DNA from: Liolophura sinensis | Taxonomy: Eukaryota > Mollusca > Polyplacophora > Chitonida > Chitonidae | Length of the DNA stretch: 64,000 nt | NCBI RefSeq assembly: GCF_032854445.1 | Contig: NC_088304.1 | Coordinates: 24,806,503-24,870,502, forward strand | Reading direction: 5' to 3' | Shown here: piece by piece, positions 36,836 through 48,524 of the stretch | Position numbering within the stretch: the first letter of the stretch is position 1 | How the letters are laid out: every line of letters begins with the position of its first letter | Program-made: the position numbers and the translations under genes | The notes under the pieces: generated by a model | Told to the model about the DNA's origin: nothing | The model's input: only the letters and a program-made list of their open reading frames with translations | The model's database searches: none

Positions 36836-37656
36836 GTCTGCAATGAAAGAATGGCATTTTTTATCGCAATTTTTTCGTTATAAACCAAAAATAATGAAAA
36901 TATTATTTTTCTTATTGCCCCTGAGAAAAGTTTTCACACATTCGCAAGTTTTTATTCTTTGATGTTGGTGTTTCTGTTGTTACGGTTACCAACTTATTTA
37001 CTTTGACCACGATCTTACTGTTCTCAAATTGAGTGAGTGTGTGAGTGAGTGCTTGGGGTTTACTCAAATTGAGACTTGGTCACATAAGATTTTGGATATT
37101 GATGTGAAACACTGTTGCTAAAATTATGTTATGTCTGGTGAGACAGCCGTTTATCAGGCAATCACGTATTCACGGCTTTGTGCCACGAGATTTCTTTCGA
37201 AATCATACGTTTTGGCCTCAATCTGTGAATTAACATAAAAAGAACCGTAATGAAAAAGGCGCCACAAAGAGTAAAATTTTTAAAAATAATTAAGTACAAA
37301 AGAGCGCAATAACTTATGATAAAAGTTTCGATTTGAGCTTCGATAAATTGTCCCAAATATGAATATCCCATGCATATAATTTTATCTTGTGTATAAGTTC
37401 AAACAGTAAAATCTAAGGTACATGTTGTGTTTAAGGAAATCCAGCTGAATGTGAGTTTAGTCCATTGTATTGTCCATGAATGCCCAGTGAGGTGTATCCC
37501 AGGGGTCCCATCATCTTTGTGCTAGTCATATTAAAATTTAATTCCATTTTAACTCCTTGTACACAATTTCTTTTTAAACTTTAAAAGATCTGCGAGCAAA
37601 CCAAATTGCTAGTAACGAGTGACCAGAGACACCGCCATGAAAGGCAGAAAAGAGTC

Positions 37657-37858
37657 ATTTATTTATTTATATGATTAGTGTTTTACGCCGTACTCAAGAA
37701 TATTTGACTTGTAGAACGGCGGCCAGCATTGTGTTAAGAGGAAACTTACGACCATCCGCAGGTTGCTGACAGACCTTCCCACTTACGGCCGCAGAGGAAG
37801 CCAGCATTAGCTGGACTTGAACTCACAGCGACCGCAATGGTGGGAGGCTTCTGAGCAT
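37657..37858 (-). repeat. SINE family A, head truncated
   Basis: Tail and core (GTTTTACGCCGTACTCAAGA) through the B-box complement GACTTGAACTCACAGCGACC, ending near GGTGGGAGGCTTCTGAG. The A-box part is lost. Confidence 0.85.
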
Positions 37859-38870
37859 CAATATTCTAGATTTACTTATCTCCTCGATATTTTAAACGCC
37901 ATACCCAACGACGTTTGACTTTTACAATTTGAGATCAGATGTATGTGACATAAACTGGAGTACTCGGAAGAAACGAAATTTAAATGCTTGAAATTATCTT
38001 GTTGTAATAATGAGGGAGTACGTGTATTTGGCGCAATATTTAATTGTTTACATGGAGAATTACTTCTTCATTTTTATCATTGGAACCATTTATAATAACA
38101 GGAATCTGAAATAGTATATAAATCTTAAATTGTTTAACTCAGAGTCTGTGGCCACCATTCCATAGCTAATAAAACGAAATCCCACCATGTAGGACTTACC
38201 TGTCTCCTGCGTAACCTAAAACCTTTTTCCACCTAAATACACTTTTTCTCTACCTCTAAAAACAGCAGGTCTATATATATGCGCTTGTTTGCCTGAATAG
38301 CTGCATTCAGAACGAGGTTCACGACACCCTCAAATCCCCAGATGTGACACCGGACCATCCGGTTGGTTCGCACAACCAAATAAAAGATTGCTGTGGCGAT
38401 AAAGTCGATAGTATTCAAAGACGCGAAAATATCATATCTGTATTTGAGATATTGAATATCTGTGGTTATTATATAGCGGTTACAACCAAATTCAAAAACC
38501 ACTGGGAAATACGTGTTTTTGAATCTGGATTTGTGGACTGAAATACGATTGGAATTTCAAGTGTATGAAAATAGGCCTAACAGTGCTTTCATTAGATCGA
38601 GACTACACAGGGCACCATGATTTTCTTCATTCAAGAGGCTTTATATACCGGAGATTTTTGGCGAAAGATCACACATCCATTCGATTTGTTGCCCACATTT
38701 TAGAATGCTAATCCAATAATACTCCAATAATAATCACCTTGATACAATATCAGCCTCGTCTATGCCGTGTTACCGTCGAAAACGGAGAATAAAGTCCATA
38801 AAACTTTTTAAACTTTAAAATAATTTTAATACTATGAATATTACATGTACTAGTGTGATATTTATACTGA

Positions 38871-39004
38871 AAGGTCTGCCAGCAACCTGGTTGTGGGTTT
38901 TCCCCAGGCTGTGCCCAGTGTCCTCTCACCATAATGCTGGCCGCCGTCGTATAAGTGAAATATTCTTTAGTACGGCGTAAAACAGCAATCAAATAAATAA
39001 ATAA
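38871..39004 (+). repeat. SINE family A, 3' half
   Basis: Starts at GAAAGGTCTGCCAGCAACCT and ends with CGGCGTAAAACAGCAATC and an AAATAAATAAATAAAA tail. Confidence 0.88.
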
Positions 39005-40479
39005 AATATCCTGAAAGGCAATATTTTGAGCTGTAATCTATGTAAACACAGAATCTCCGGTATAGCCTCTTTAATATCTAATATTTATCCAGTCCTAATT
39101 TGTACTGGCCTCGGGCAGTAGCCGAGATGGGCGTTGTTCATTTGTGGATCACTTGAATATCTTCCATCAATATGGCATACTGTTAATTTGATCTCACTTG
39201 GGGGGCGGGGGGGGGGGTAGGGGGGGGAGAAAATCTGTATCTCCTGTTAAGAAAGCTCGCAAGCTACTTGCCAAAAAGTCGGTGATTTGCCATAGACATT
39301 TCCACTTTATCTATCAGTATTGCGTTTATCCGGTTTCGTGACTAACTCCCTGAGCTGGATCTATAAATCATTCTGGTAAATTGTCTTGGTGGAATTCTGA
39401 CAACAGAACATTGTAAATCTATACGTTCAAACAGACATTCGTATACCAGCCATCAACCAATAAGGACGTTCCAGGTCAATTATCGCAAAACGACTTTCAA
39501 CACAAACCATCTAAAAACTAAGAAAGAACATAAAGTACGGAATTAGAAAGAAATCATACAAAGAGCATCAATCAGCAATTTTCAGTGATGTTGGAAAGAA
39601 GTAAGACGTGTTCTATACGAATAAGTTAGCCATATAGTGGAAATATGTATCTCAGTTACGCTTTGATTGCAATTATTCATATCTCCAACCTGGCGATGGA
39701 ATTCAACAGGATGAATATACGACATCTAACTTCAGGTTAAACGGAACCAGTGCATACTGACATTCCAAACTCTTGAATACCAACATGTAGAACGTTAAGA
39801 AGGCTCATTTGTTTTTGTTTTTATCATTCCACCACATCATCCAGAAAATCCCATTTTTACCTAGAAACAGACCTAACCCACCATATATATTTGGAATATT
39901 GCCAAAGTAAACCGAAGTCTACCAATTTACATCTTATTATTTATTTATTTACTTGGTGTTAAAAGTTTCTTACTCAAGAATTTTTCGCTTCTACGAAGGA
40001 GGTCAGGACTGTGGGTGTCGTTAGGTACCTGACAAACCTTCTGACTTAAAGCCACAACCAAAGGGCCGTGTGATTAACGTGCCTGACTTTCCATCGCTGG
40101 GGACACACCAGGTATAAGTTCAACCCGAATTCGGACAGGCAATTTTGGATTCCCAGTGGTTATAGGGGCTTTGATAAGAATGACTTGGACGTTTGTGCCG
40201 TCTTTCGTTTACTTTTGAACAATTTGTCTTCCACCAATACCATGTACATCACACGTGAGAAAGTTTGTTGGTAACTTCCCCGAAGGTCTGTGGTTTTACA
40301 CAGGGGTTTCCTCTATCTATGATCCTGATCGTCATTGTATAATGAAAAATTCTTGAGAATGGCTTTAAGCAACAATCACCTAACCCAAATAAACTGTTTG
40401 CAAACGGTTTCCATCTTCTGCTGGACAGTGAACTAGACAGCTAAGGATCATATAATCGTCTAGTTACCTTCTAAGTTTA

Positions 40480-40612
40480 GGTCTTCAGCAACCTGCGGAT
40501 GGTTTCCCCCCCGGGCTCTGCCCGGTTTCCTCACACCATAATGCTGGCCGCCATCGTATAAGGGAAATATTCTTGAGTACGGCGTAAAACACCAATCAAA
40601 CAAACAAACAAA
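40480..40612 (+). repeat. SINE family A, 3' half, with repeated tail
   Basis: Starts GTCTTCAGCAACCTGCGG and ends CGGCGTAAAACACCAATC plus (AAAC)n. A second tail copy, GAGTACGGCGTAAACATC, follows at about 40628-40660. Confidence 0.87.
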
Positions 40613-41662
40613 ATCTAAGTCTAGGTTGAGTACGGCGTAAACATCAATCAAATAAACAATCTGGGTTAAATGAATCGGTTAAGCTTCTATTTCTATTTCT
40701 AAGTTAGTGTGATGTCATTTTAACTCCTGTGGCGAGAAAACTGTTGATAGTAGCTGAAAATGACCTAGTCCACAGCATATTGACAATATGGTGTAAATGA
40801 CAAATTTCTAGCTATCTTAGTAGCATATTCAGTCAAATTATTATATGTGTTTTTTTTTTTTAAATCTGAAAACAGTAGAAACAAAATGCAAAAGCAGAAT
40901 CCCGAATCACCGGAAAGAAATTCACCAGAATGCATCAAAGTTATATCATAATCAAAACTTTCTATGACGTCATGTATTCCACCAATGGCAAGCTCCTACG
41001 TTTTTAAAGGACCTGTTACGGTAAGGCGGTGAATAGGCCCCAGAGAGGGGCGATAAGAAAGAGCAAATTTCAAAATACCAGCACAATTCTGCAAATGTCC
41101 CAATCAGAAGTGTAAAACTTCACCGAAACACCCACAGAAATTATTTGGCAATAGAAGAGATGGTTCCCTAGTAATAGTCCGCCACAAATGCATGCACTCT
41201 CGGTTAAAAAGGCCAATTTTTAGCTGAAGTGAGGCATCATGTTTTTCGTCTACTGTACGAAGATCGACGTTAACCAGAAAAATACTTTTACTGAAACTTT
41301 CACGAGTGTATTTCTCTGTGTTGTCAAAGTTTCGTTAAATGCTTGTCTTCATATGCAAGACATAAACTTTACAATGTATTCAGTTTTTGTCATATTTTGG
41401 CACGCTTAAAATCATTATTTCCGCCATTGTTTATTAGAAAGCCTTCATAGTACAGCGAATTAACGAAGTCGCTTTGGGGAACAGGTAGCACTTTGATAAA
41501 AAGTTCATTTCCTAGTCTTTCTGATTTATTTTTGCGTGAGTGAATTGGAAAACTTAATGAAAATTAAAAATAATTATGATATGGTAAGCTGTAACATGTG
41601 GTAAACTACTCGTCCATATGAGAATCCTGCTTGATACTCGTCTATCATTGATTTGTCATGCA

Positions 41663-42125
41663 ATGTGTAATAAATGAATGAATATTACGGCTTATCGCCT
41701 CATCGCTGTGTGTAAATCGGTGAATATTATAGCTTAAAGCCTAATTGCTATGTGTAAATGAATGAATACTATGGCTTAACAACTCATCGCTGTGTAAATG
41801 AATGAATGTTGTGGCTTAACACCTCATCGCTATGTGTAAATCGGTGAATATTATAGCTTAAGCCTAATTGCTATGTGTAAATGAATGAATACTATGGCTT
41901 AACACCTCATCGCTGTGTAAATGAATGAATGTTGTGGCTTAACACCTCATCGCTATGTGTAAATGAATGAATATTATAGCTTAAAGCCTCATTGCTATCT
42001 GTAAATGAATGAATGTTGTGGCTTAACACCTCATCGCTGTGTAAATGAATGAATGTTGTAGCTTAACGCCTTATCGCTATGTGTAAATGAATGAATATTA
42101 TGGCTTCACGCCTCATCGCTATATC
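41663..42125. repeat. About 41-bp minisatellite, eleven units
   Basis: Units of 39-44 bp around GTGTAAATGAATGAATRTTR and GGCTTAACACCTCATCGCTA. Units 5-7 repeat the variant pattern of units 2-4, a higher-order block of about 125 bp. Confidence 0.93.
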
Positions 42126-42129
42126 TAAT

Positions 42130-44150
42130 ATGTAGCGTAATTATTTATTTGAAAGCTACATTTGTTACATATGTATTATATGGTTGGTGGTTAATGCCGA
42201 ACATGAGAACTTTAAGAAAGTTCTCATTTTTGGTAACAATAATTTTCCCCACCCAACAGAGTCTACCACAGACAGATATATGTTGGTGTAACAAACAGGT
42301 CAACCTTTTCCGTTTATACATCGTTAACACGGACATCGACTGGTTTCATTGTATGTTTGGAACTACAAGTCGCACGCTTGCCTGATAACAGGAAAAGAGG
42401 AGGAAAAGTGAACTGACAAAAGAAGTGGTTTTACGAAGGCCTCAGCAGACGTCAATCACAGCTATATATAGCCAGTTTAGCGTCCTGAGGTGCAAAATTT
42501 CTTGCAATGGGGCCGATTCCCCCCTTACCATACATGGTCCGTTTTATGTCTTCTTCAGGTTCTATGTAACGAGTACACCATGTAAAATTTTAGAGGGGAT
42601 CCGTCCATTGGTTCTTGACAAGAAGCTGCTTAAAGATTTTCCTTGAAATCAAATATGGCCGCCACCCTAAGTAAAGAACCTAGAAGATCAAACTTCAAAA
42701 CCGTAGAAGATAACATTCGCCACAATTCTGCTGCCAAATTTCAGATAGTTGCGATTTGCAGTTTTATGGGAAAAGGGCAAAAAGCACTGTCCGAGAGGAA
42801 TTTTTTAATCGTCCTAGCGAAAACAGCAGGCTCCAGGATTTTAGTCTGGAAGCCTAACAAATATATACTAACGTACAACTAGCCCCTAAGTCCCGTTTTT
42901 AAACCTACGGCTGTCTAACGTATATAGATTGTGATGGCGATGCCTATTAGTATATGTACATTTCTGTGTGAAGATTTAACGATGTCACATCTGCCTATCT
43001 CCGAATGGCCTATGGCATGCAGCCTTTCAACCTCTTTCCAAATATATGTTATCAGTTTATGTAGTCCTTGAACAAGGTCGTTAGCAATTTTTGCTGAGGT
43101 GATACCTGTGATTCTTTGGCTCAAAAATAAAATAGAGAATCCTTCGAAGAGACAGGTAAGAAAGACTGGGGAGGAATAGCTTTGACATTTGTCCATGTCG
43201 CCAACTGCCAATCAAACAGCAGCAGGCGCCAAACATGGACGCGACTGTCTGCACGTGTATCAGAATGATAAGGCTAAAGGAAAACTATTCGGCGCTTTAC
43301 ATAGCTAAAGTGTTACGGATAATTTTGTCCTCAGTGCACATTGTAGGAATGTTGGTTGTAGAAATGATATTTTTGTAGTTTTCATCCTACAAACACACGC
43401 TACAAATCGAATGATTCCTGTTTTAGCATATTTCTACTATCTTAGTCATTCCTAGGCCATCTTAGTCAGGGAAGAACGTTTCTAACAACTCCAGCAGCTC
43501 AAGGCCGGCGTCTAGGCCATTTGACAAAATCGTCTCTAATTTCCACCAACTCCAGTAGCTCAAGGCCGGCGTCTAGGCCATTTGACAAAATCCTCTGTAA
43601 TTTCCATAAAACTTGCCCATTAACTTTGTAGTAATGATATAATCGACCAGCACGTATTGTTCACATTAATGTATATTAACAAATGTAGCGAAGATGGTGC
43701 AAATTAGATTATCAGATATATATCTAAAGGGAACAGAATTTCTGTAAATATCTGGTTTGGTGTGTCGACAGAAAATATCATCCTGTTTACATTTTTTAAA
43801 ATTTAATTAATTTGGAAGTTTTAGAAATTTTTTAATAGTGGTTTTTAAATTTCCCTAGTTATTATCTTCTGGAATATTCTCTTTATCGACTGATCATTTC
43901 ATAATGTTTAAACATTTCTCTAATGGTATGCAAAAGCTAGAGCATTACGCGACGTCAAACATGTTGCGTGTAGGGGTTTCATCTGTGACGTATTTGGTCT
44001 ACCCATTGTGACATCGCGCTGTTGAAGCTGCAGTGGAATGTCCAGCGTCATTGAAATGACGTAATACGTCCCACTTCAGACCTCTGCTGGTATCCCATTG
44101 ACATCAAATGTCTGTTTTAATCTCTGTCCACACAGTTTTATAACACTTTT
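42130..44150. other. Region between GH26 copies, right part
   Basis: No gene recognised. Contains a perfect 9-bp stem hairpin GAGAACTTTAAGAAAGTTCTC-like palindrome at about 42206-42226 and a two-copy 61-bp tandem repeat at 43487-43609 (CTCAAGGCCGGCGTCTAGGC in both copies). Confidence 0.55.
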
Positions 44151-44665
44151 CTTTCAGTATTCCCTACCGCTAATTGCCCAGTCAGTATTCCCTACCGCTA
44201 ACTGCCCAGTCAGTATTTACCACCCCAATTGCCCAGTCAGCATTTACCACTCCAATTGCCCGGTCAGTATTTACCACCCCAATTGCCCAGTCAATATTCC
44301 CTACCCCCAATTGCCCAGTCAGTATTCCCTACCCCCAACTGCCTAGTCAGTATTCCCTACCCCCAATTGCCCGGTCTGTATTTCCTACCCCCAATTGCCC
44401 AGTCTGTATTCCTCACCCCAATTGCCCAGTCAGTATTCCTCACCCCCAATTGCCCAGTCTGTATTCCTCACCCCCAAATGCCCAGTCTGTATTCCTCACC
44501 CCCAATTGCCAAGTCAGTATTCCCTACCCCCAATTGCCCGGTCTGTATTCCCTACCCCCAACTGCCCAGTCAGTATTCCTCACCCCCAATTGCCCGGTCA
44601 GTATTCCCTACCCCCAATTGCCCAGTCTGTATTCCCCACCCCTAATAGCCCAGTCAGTATTCCCC
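44150..44665. repeat. 28-bp minisatellite, about 18 units
   Basis: Units of 27-31 bp built on GCCCAGTCAGTATTCCCTAC and CCCCAATT. It ends about 260 bp upstream of the right GH26 copy. The unit has no stop codon in three plus-strand frames, so long reading frames arise by chance. Confidence 0.95.
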
Positions 44666-44925
44666 ACGTGCTAAGCGCATCCAATTTTATCTTCTATTAT
44701 CTACAAATCTAAGACTATAATTCACATGTCAGATTTTGACTAAGACCAAAAAAACTGCTTGTGTAAAATCAGTCATTGATACACGTTGATGCCGTTCGTG
44801 GTTTGGTCATCCGAGTTAGAAATGGAATGAGCCAATTCAAAACTTCTTCAGAGAACAATTTATTGCGTTTGTGATGATGAGTGAAAAAATCCCGGTGAGA
44901 CTGCACTCTTAGATTTTAATTTCAG

Positions 44926-47364
44926 ACATGTACCTTGCGTGGGCGGTCTTTGTTGGTATTACATTGTTTGGGGTCGCCCACTCGGGGCCCGTGGATCACC
45001 GTGTCACGTCGTTGACGAACCATTTGTTCAGCAAACTAGAACAGGTTGGCAAAGACCCGAATAAGATCTTATTTGGTCAACAAGATGCCACTTCCCTGGG
45101 AGCTGGGGAGGACACCCCCCATACATCGTTAAACCTAACAATGGTCCAGGAAACACCACAGGCTGGATTTATTCGGTAAGATAACCACAGAAACATCAGG
45201 CATAAAGGAAATGTCATGCTTCTGAAAACAATAACAGAAACAGTTGAGTATGTCACTATACCGAGTTTAATTTACAACAACACGTATACCACAAACACCC
45301 ACCCTACACACACCTACACACACCTACACAACAAACCCCATATAACACACACCTACACAACACACACCCATACAACACACACCTACACAACAAACACCCA
45401 TACAACACACAACCATGCAAGAAACACCCATAAAACACACACCTGCACAACAAACACCATGCAACACACAGTCATACAAGAAACACCCATAAAACACACA
45501 CCTGCACAACAAACACCTACACAACACACACCCACACAACACACACAACAAACACCCGTACAACACACACCCATACAACAATACCTACACAACAAACGCC
45601 CACACAACACACACCTGCACAACAAACACCCATACAACACACACCTACACAACAAACACCCATACAACACAGACCAACACAACACTTACACAACAAACCC
45701 CATACAACACACACCTACACAACAAACACCCATACAACACACACCTACACAACAAACACCCATACAACACACAACCATACAACACACGCACAACACACAC
45801 CCACACAACACACAACTACACACCTACACAACAAACACCATGCAACACACAGTCATACAAGAAACACCCATAAAACACACACCTGCACAACAAACACCTA
45901 CACAACACACACCCACACAACACACACAACAAACACCCGTACAACACACACCCATACAACAATACCTACACAACAAACGCCCACGCAACACACACCTGCA
46001 CAACAAACACCCATACAACACACACCTACACAACAAACACCCATACAACACAGACCAACACAACACTTACACAGCAAACACCCATACAACACACACCCAT
46101 ACAACGATACCTACACAACAAACACCCATATAACACACACCTACACAACAAACAATCATACAACAAACACCCACACAACAACACCCAATGTGACATAATA
46201 GGCATACCTGATTTAATTGTTTTCTTATTTGGGGAAGAGCAGCAGAGTCCGCAAATAGCAACGGAGTCATGTGATTCGAAAGTGACGGTTGGCGAAGTTT
46301 TGATGCTACCTGAGTGGAAGCGTCGCCCATATATGTGTTATTGACGTTGGATGATAGGTTTTCCTGAACATTTCCATCTCGTTTTCCAGAAACAACAAGC
46401 CACTAGCGGTTATGAAGACGAATTGGGTGACGTCAAGCAGATGTGCGGGGCGATACCCGGCCGTCCTGGGTCTGGACTGGGCACATTCCACTGCTGATCG
46501 CAACACGGTGCTGAGGACACTATCTAGGCACGCCTATGACCGAGGAATGGTGATCACCACCACGAACCATTGGGATAACCCCCTGACCGGCGCCAACGCC
46601 TGGATCGAAAACTCTCACGGGGACTCTTGCCGGGGGGAGACCACGCCGCCAAGTTCTAGGGAATGCTGGACAAAGTCGCAGAAATCGCCAAGACTCTGAA
46701 AGGATCCGATGGAAATCTTATTCCCATCATCTACCGACCATTCCATGAGAACAATCGCGCTTGTTTCTGGTGGGGGCAAACCAATGCCGCCAAAAACACC
46801 GCGGATGACTTCAAGAAGATCTGGCAACACACTGTCCACTACCTCCGCGACATCAAAGGCGTCCACAACTTTCTCTACGCCTACTCTCCCAACGCGGGCT
46901 ACGCCAACCTGAACACTAAAGGCAGTTTCGTTACGTCCTACATGGACACTTACCCGGGTGACGACTACGTCGATGTCTGGGGTGTGGATGATTACTACAA
47001 CATCGACGATCCGAGTCGTCTGCAGAACTTCGCAGACAGGTTGTCCGAATTAGTCCTGGAGGCAGAGAAACGCGGTAAAATCCCCGCCATTACGGAATTC
47101 GGATTGCAAAACAACGGTCTCGACAAGGATAACAACTTCCTCATGGATCGCCTCTTGAATCCAATCAAAGGTGTCTGTGTGACCAGTCGTCCGGCCTCCC
47201 GCAGACTAGCCTACATGTTAGCCTGGGCCAATCACTGAAACGATAAAGGCGACACTGAATTTTTCCTTCCTTACGATAAGCATCCGGCCGAGTCCAGCTT
47301 CATGACTTTTTACCACGACCCTGTCACTGTCTTCTCTAAAACTATGCCCAATATGTACTCCTGA
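44926..47364 (+). pseudogene. GH26 beta-mannanase-like hydrolase, right copy, broken
   Basis: Same two-exon plan as the left copy, inverted. Exon 1 (44926-45175, ATG 44928) has a clear signal peptide, MYLAWAVFVGITLFGVAHSG, then LFSKLEQVGKDPNKILFG; a one-base loss near 45098-45105 shifts the frame before the conserved VKPNNGPGNT-type segment. Exon 2 (46390-47364) follows a TTTTCCAG acceptor. It has a one-base gain near 46450, a 22-bp loss near 46625 (together net in frame), a TAG at about 46656-46658 where the left copy has CAG, and a TGA at 47236-47238 where the left copy has TGC. Both catalytic glutamates survive (RPFHENN and ITEFGLQ). Five lesions make a full-length product very unlikely. 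The central part is identical to the left copy over 321 bp. Confidence 0.9.
45281..46192. repeat. ACAC-rich minisatellite with a 381-bp internal duplication
   Basis: Some 900 bp of variants of ACACCTACACAACAAACACC and CATACAACACAC inside the intron of the broken GH26 copy. The stretch starting near 45456 recurs near 45837 with only a few differences over about 240 bp, so a large block was duplicated recently. Confidence 0.95.
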
Positions 47365-47676
47365 GATATTCATAATATAAAATATTTGCTCTGACTGTTG
47401 AGACCGTTTTTTTTTTTAAATTAACGTTGTAACTTTTTCTGGAGGTTCTTTTTGCGTTTAGCTCGCAAGGGTTTTGGCAAAATCTAGAATACTGTGCGTA
47501 GAGCTGAGACAACTTCAATGGCCTCCATTCGCACATCCTTCCTAAAATTCGAAATAAACTGCAAGAACTTTCTGTTACACTCAGTCGTGACACTACCTAT
47601 CATCGTCTCCAAGCGTATGTCGTTTCTTACAGAGCCCTTTTGCTTCACGGCGTGTTGTATTGTCAAACTCATGGCA

Positions 47677-47790
47677 AGACCATCTGCAGGTTGCTGGGAG
47701 ACCTTCCCACATACGGCAGGAGAGGAAGCCAACATGAGCTGAACTTGAACTCACAGCGACCGTATTGGTGAGAGGTTCCTGGGTCGGTTT
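47677..47790 (-). repeat. SINE family A fragment, left of the inverted-end block
   Basis: GACCATCTGCAGGTTGCTGG through the B-box complement to GAGGTTCCTGGGTC. It stops where the block at 47791-51211 begins. A matching head piece is found on the far side (51230-51292). Confidence 0.8.
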
Positions 47791-48074
47791 ATTCCACTTA
47801 TGCCTGCGATTTGAAAATTAGAGTAGAAAAGTCGAAACAGAATGAAGGCATAAGTGGAATGGAGGGACAAGGGATTAGGATTAATCGCTCAGGTGGCAAG
47901 TCAAGTGGGATCAGTCAAGCAGGACAAAACTCAGATATTGATAAAAATTGTATATTTATTTTTCTCAGACATGGGCATTATAATATAGTCCTGACAGAAT
48001 TTTGAACAGATCAGGCTTTAATACAATTATGTTATTACAAATCATAAGTACATCATCCTGGATACCGAGGCGGC

Positions 48075-48524
48075 CTACAGCATCAGGGAACGTGTACCAC
48101 TTAGAAATTCTTCCTTCATTCGTCTGTATTTCTTTCTCTTAAGTGGATGAGCAGCACCGCCTTCTAACTGTAAAACTTGTCGCTGTCCATCCTTGACAGA
48201 ATCAAACGTCGACGTCTTCTTTGCTACTTTATCACAGCGATGAAGGCCGTGTCCGGTACGCAAGCTTCCAAGCTCTTCGGTATACAGGGATGGCATTGGC
48301 GTGATTTCTTCTCTCGCTCGTTTCTTCAAGGTTGCAAGAAACTTGCTTGCATTTGGATCATATATATCAGTGCAAAGCGCAGCTCGACACCCGATAAAAT
48401 CACATCTCCACCAGCATTTTGTGTCAAGTTTTCTATTACTTCTATACATAAAACCGTTAAGAAGTAGACTGCGTCCTATGCGCTTGCCGGTAACAAATTC
48501 TACTTGGGTCTTAGGAGCGGCCAT
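48075..48524 (-). CDS. FLYWCH-type zinc-finger protein, 149 residues
   Basis: FLYWCH domains are about 60-residue zinc-binding DNA/protein interaction modules found in chromatin proteins and at the N-terminus of Mutator-like transposases. This single-exon frame starts MAAPKTQVEFVTGKRIGRSL and continues with NGFMYRSNRK and CWWRCDFIGCRAALCT, giving the F..G..L...Y....WWRC pattern, then a His pair in TGHGLHRCDK as possible remaining ligands (residues about 9-90). A Lys/Arg-rich stretch (HPLKRKKYRRMKEEFLSG) precedes the stop. No transposase catalytic domain follows on this strand. It may be a small host gene, or the N-terminal remnant of a MULE-type transposase; its place in the inverted-end block favours the second. 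Confidence 0.6.
   Translation of the reverse strand: MAAPKTQVEFVTGKRIGRSLLLNGFMYRSNRKLDTKCWWRCDFIGCRAALCTDIYDPNASKFLATLKKRAREEITPMPSLYTEELGSLRTGHGLHRCDKVAKKTSTFDSVKDGQRQVLQLEGGAAHPLKRKKYRRMKEEFLSGTRSLML

Larger units (their letters stand above)
36850..41655. other. Region between GH26 copies, left part
   Basis: No certain gene. It contains SINE copies (37657-37858, 38871-39004, 40480-40612), SINE scraps (37030-37062, 39940-39985, 40265-40385), a G-rich tract at 39200-39228 and one curious minus-strand frame at 38233-38540 (see findings). Confidence 0.55.

Noticed and set aside
42643-42882. 79-codon plus-strand frame with AATLSKEPRRSNFK
   Set aside because: No family recognised and no supporting signals.
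44174-44674. 166-codon repeat frame and two overlapping ones
   Set aside because: Three plus-strand frames are open at once over the 28-bp array; no start context or family resemblance.
45216-46133. 305-codon plus-strand frame rich in His, Thr, Pro and Gln
   Set aside because: It is the ACAC minisatellite read through; all frames are open because the unit lacks stops, and it sits in the intron of the GH26 pseudogene.
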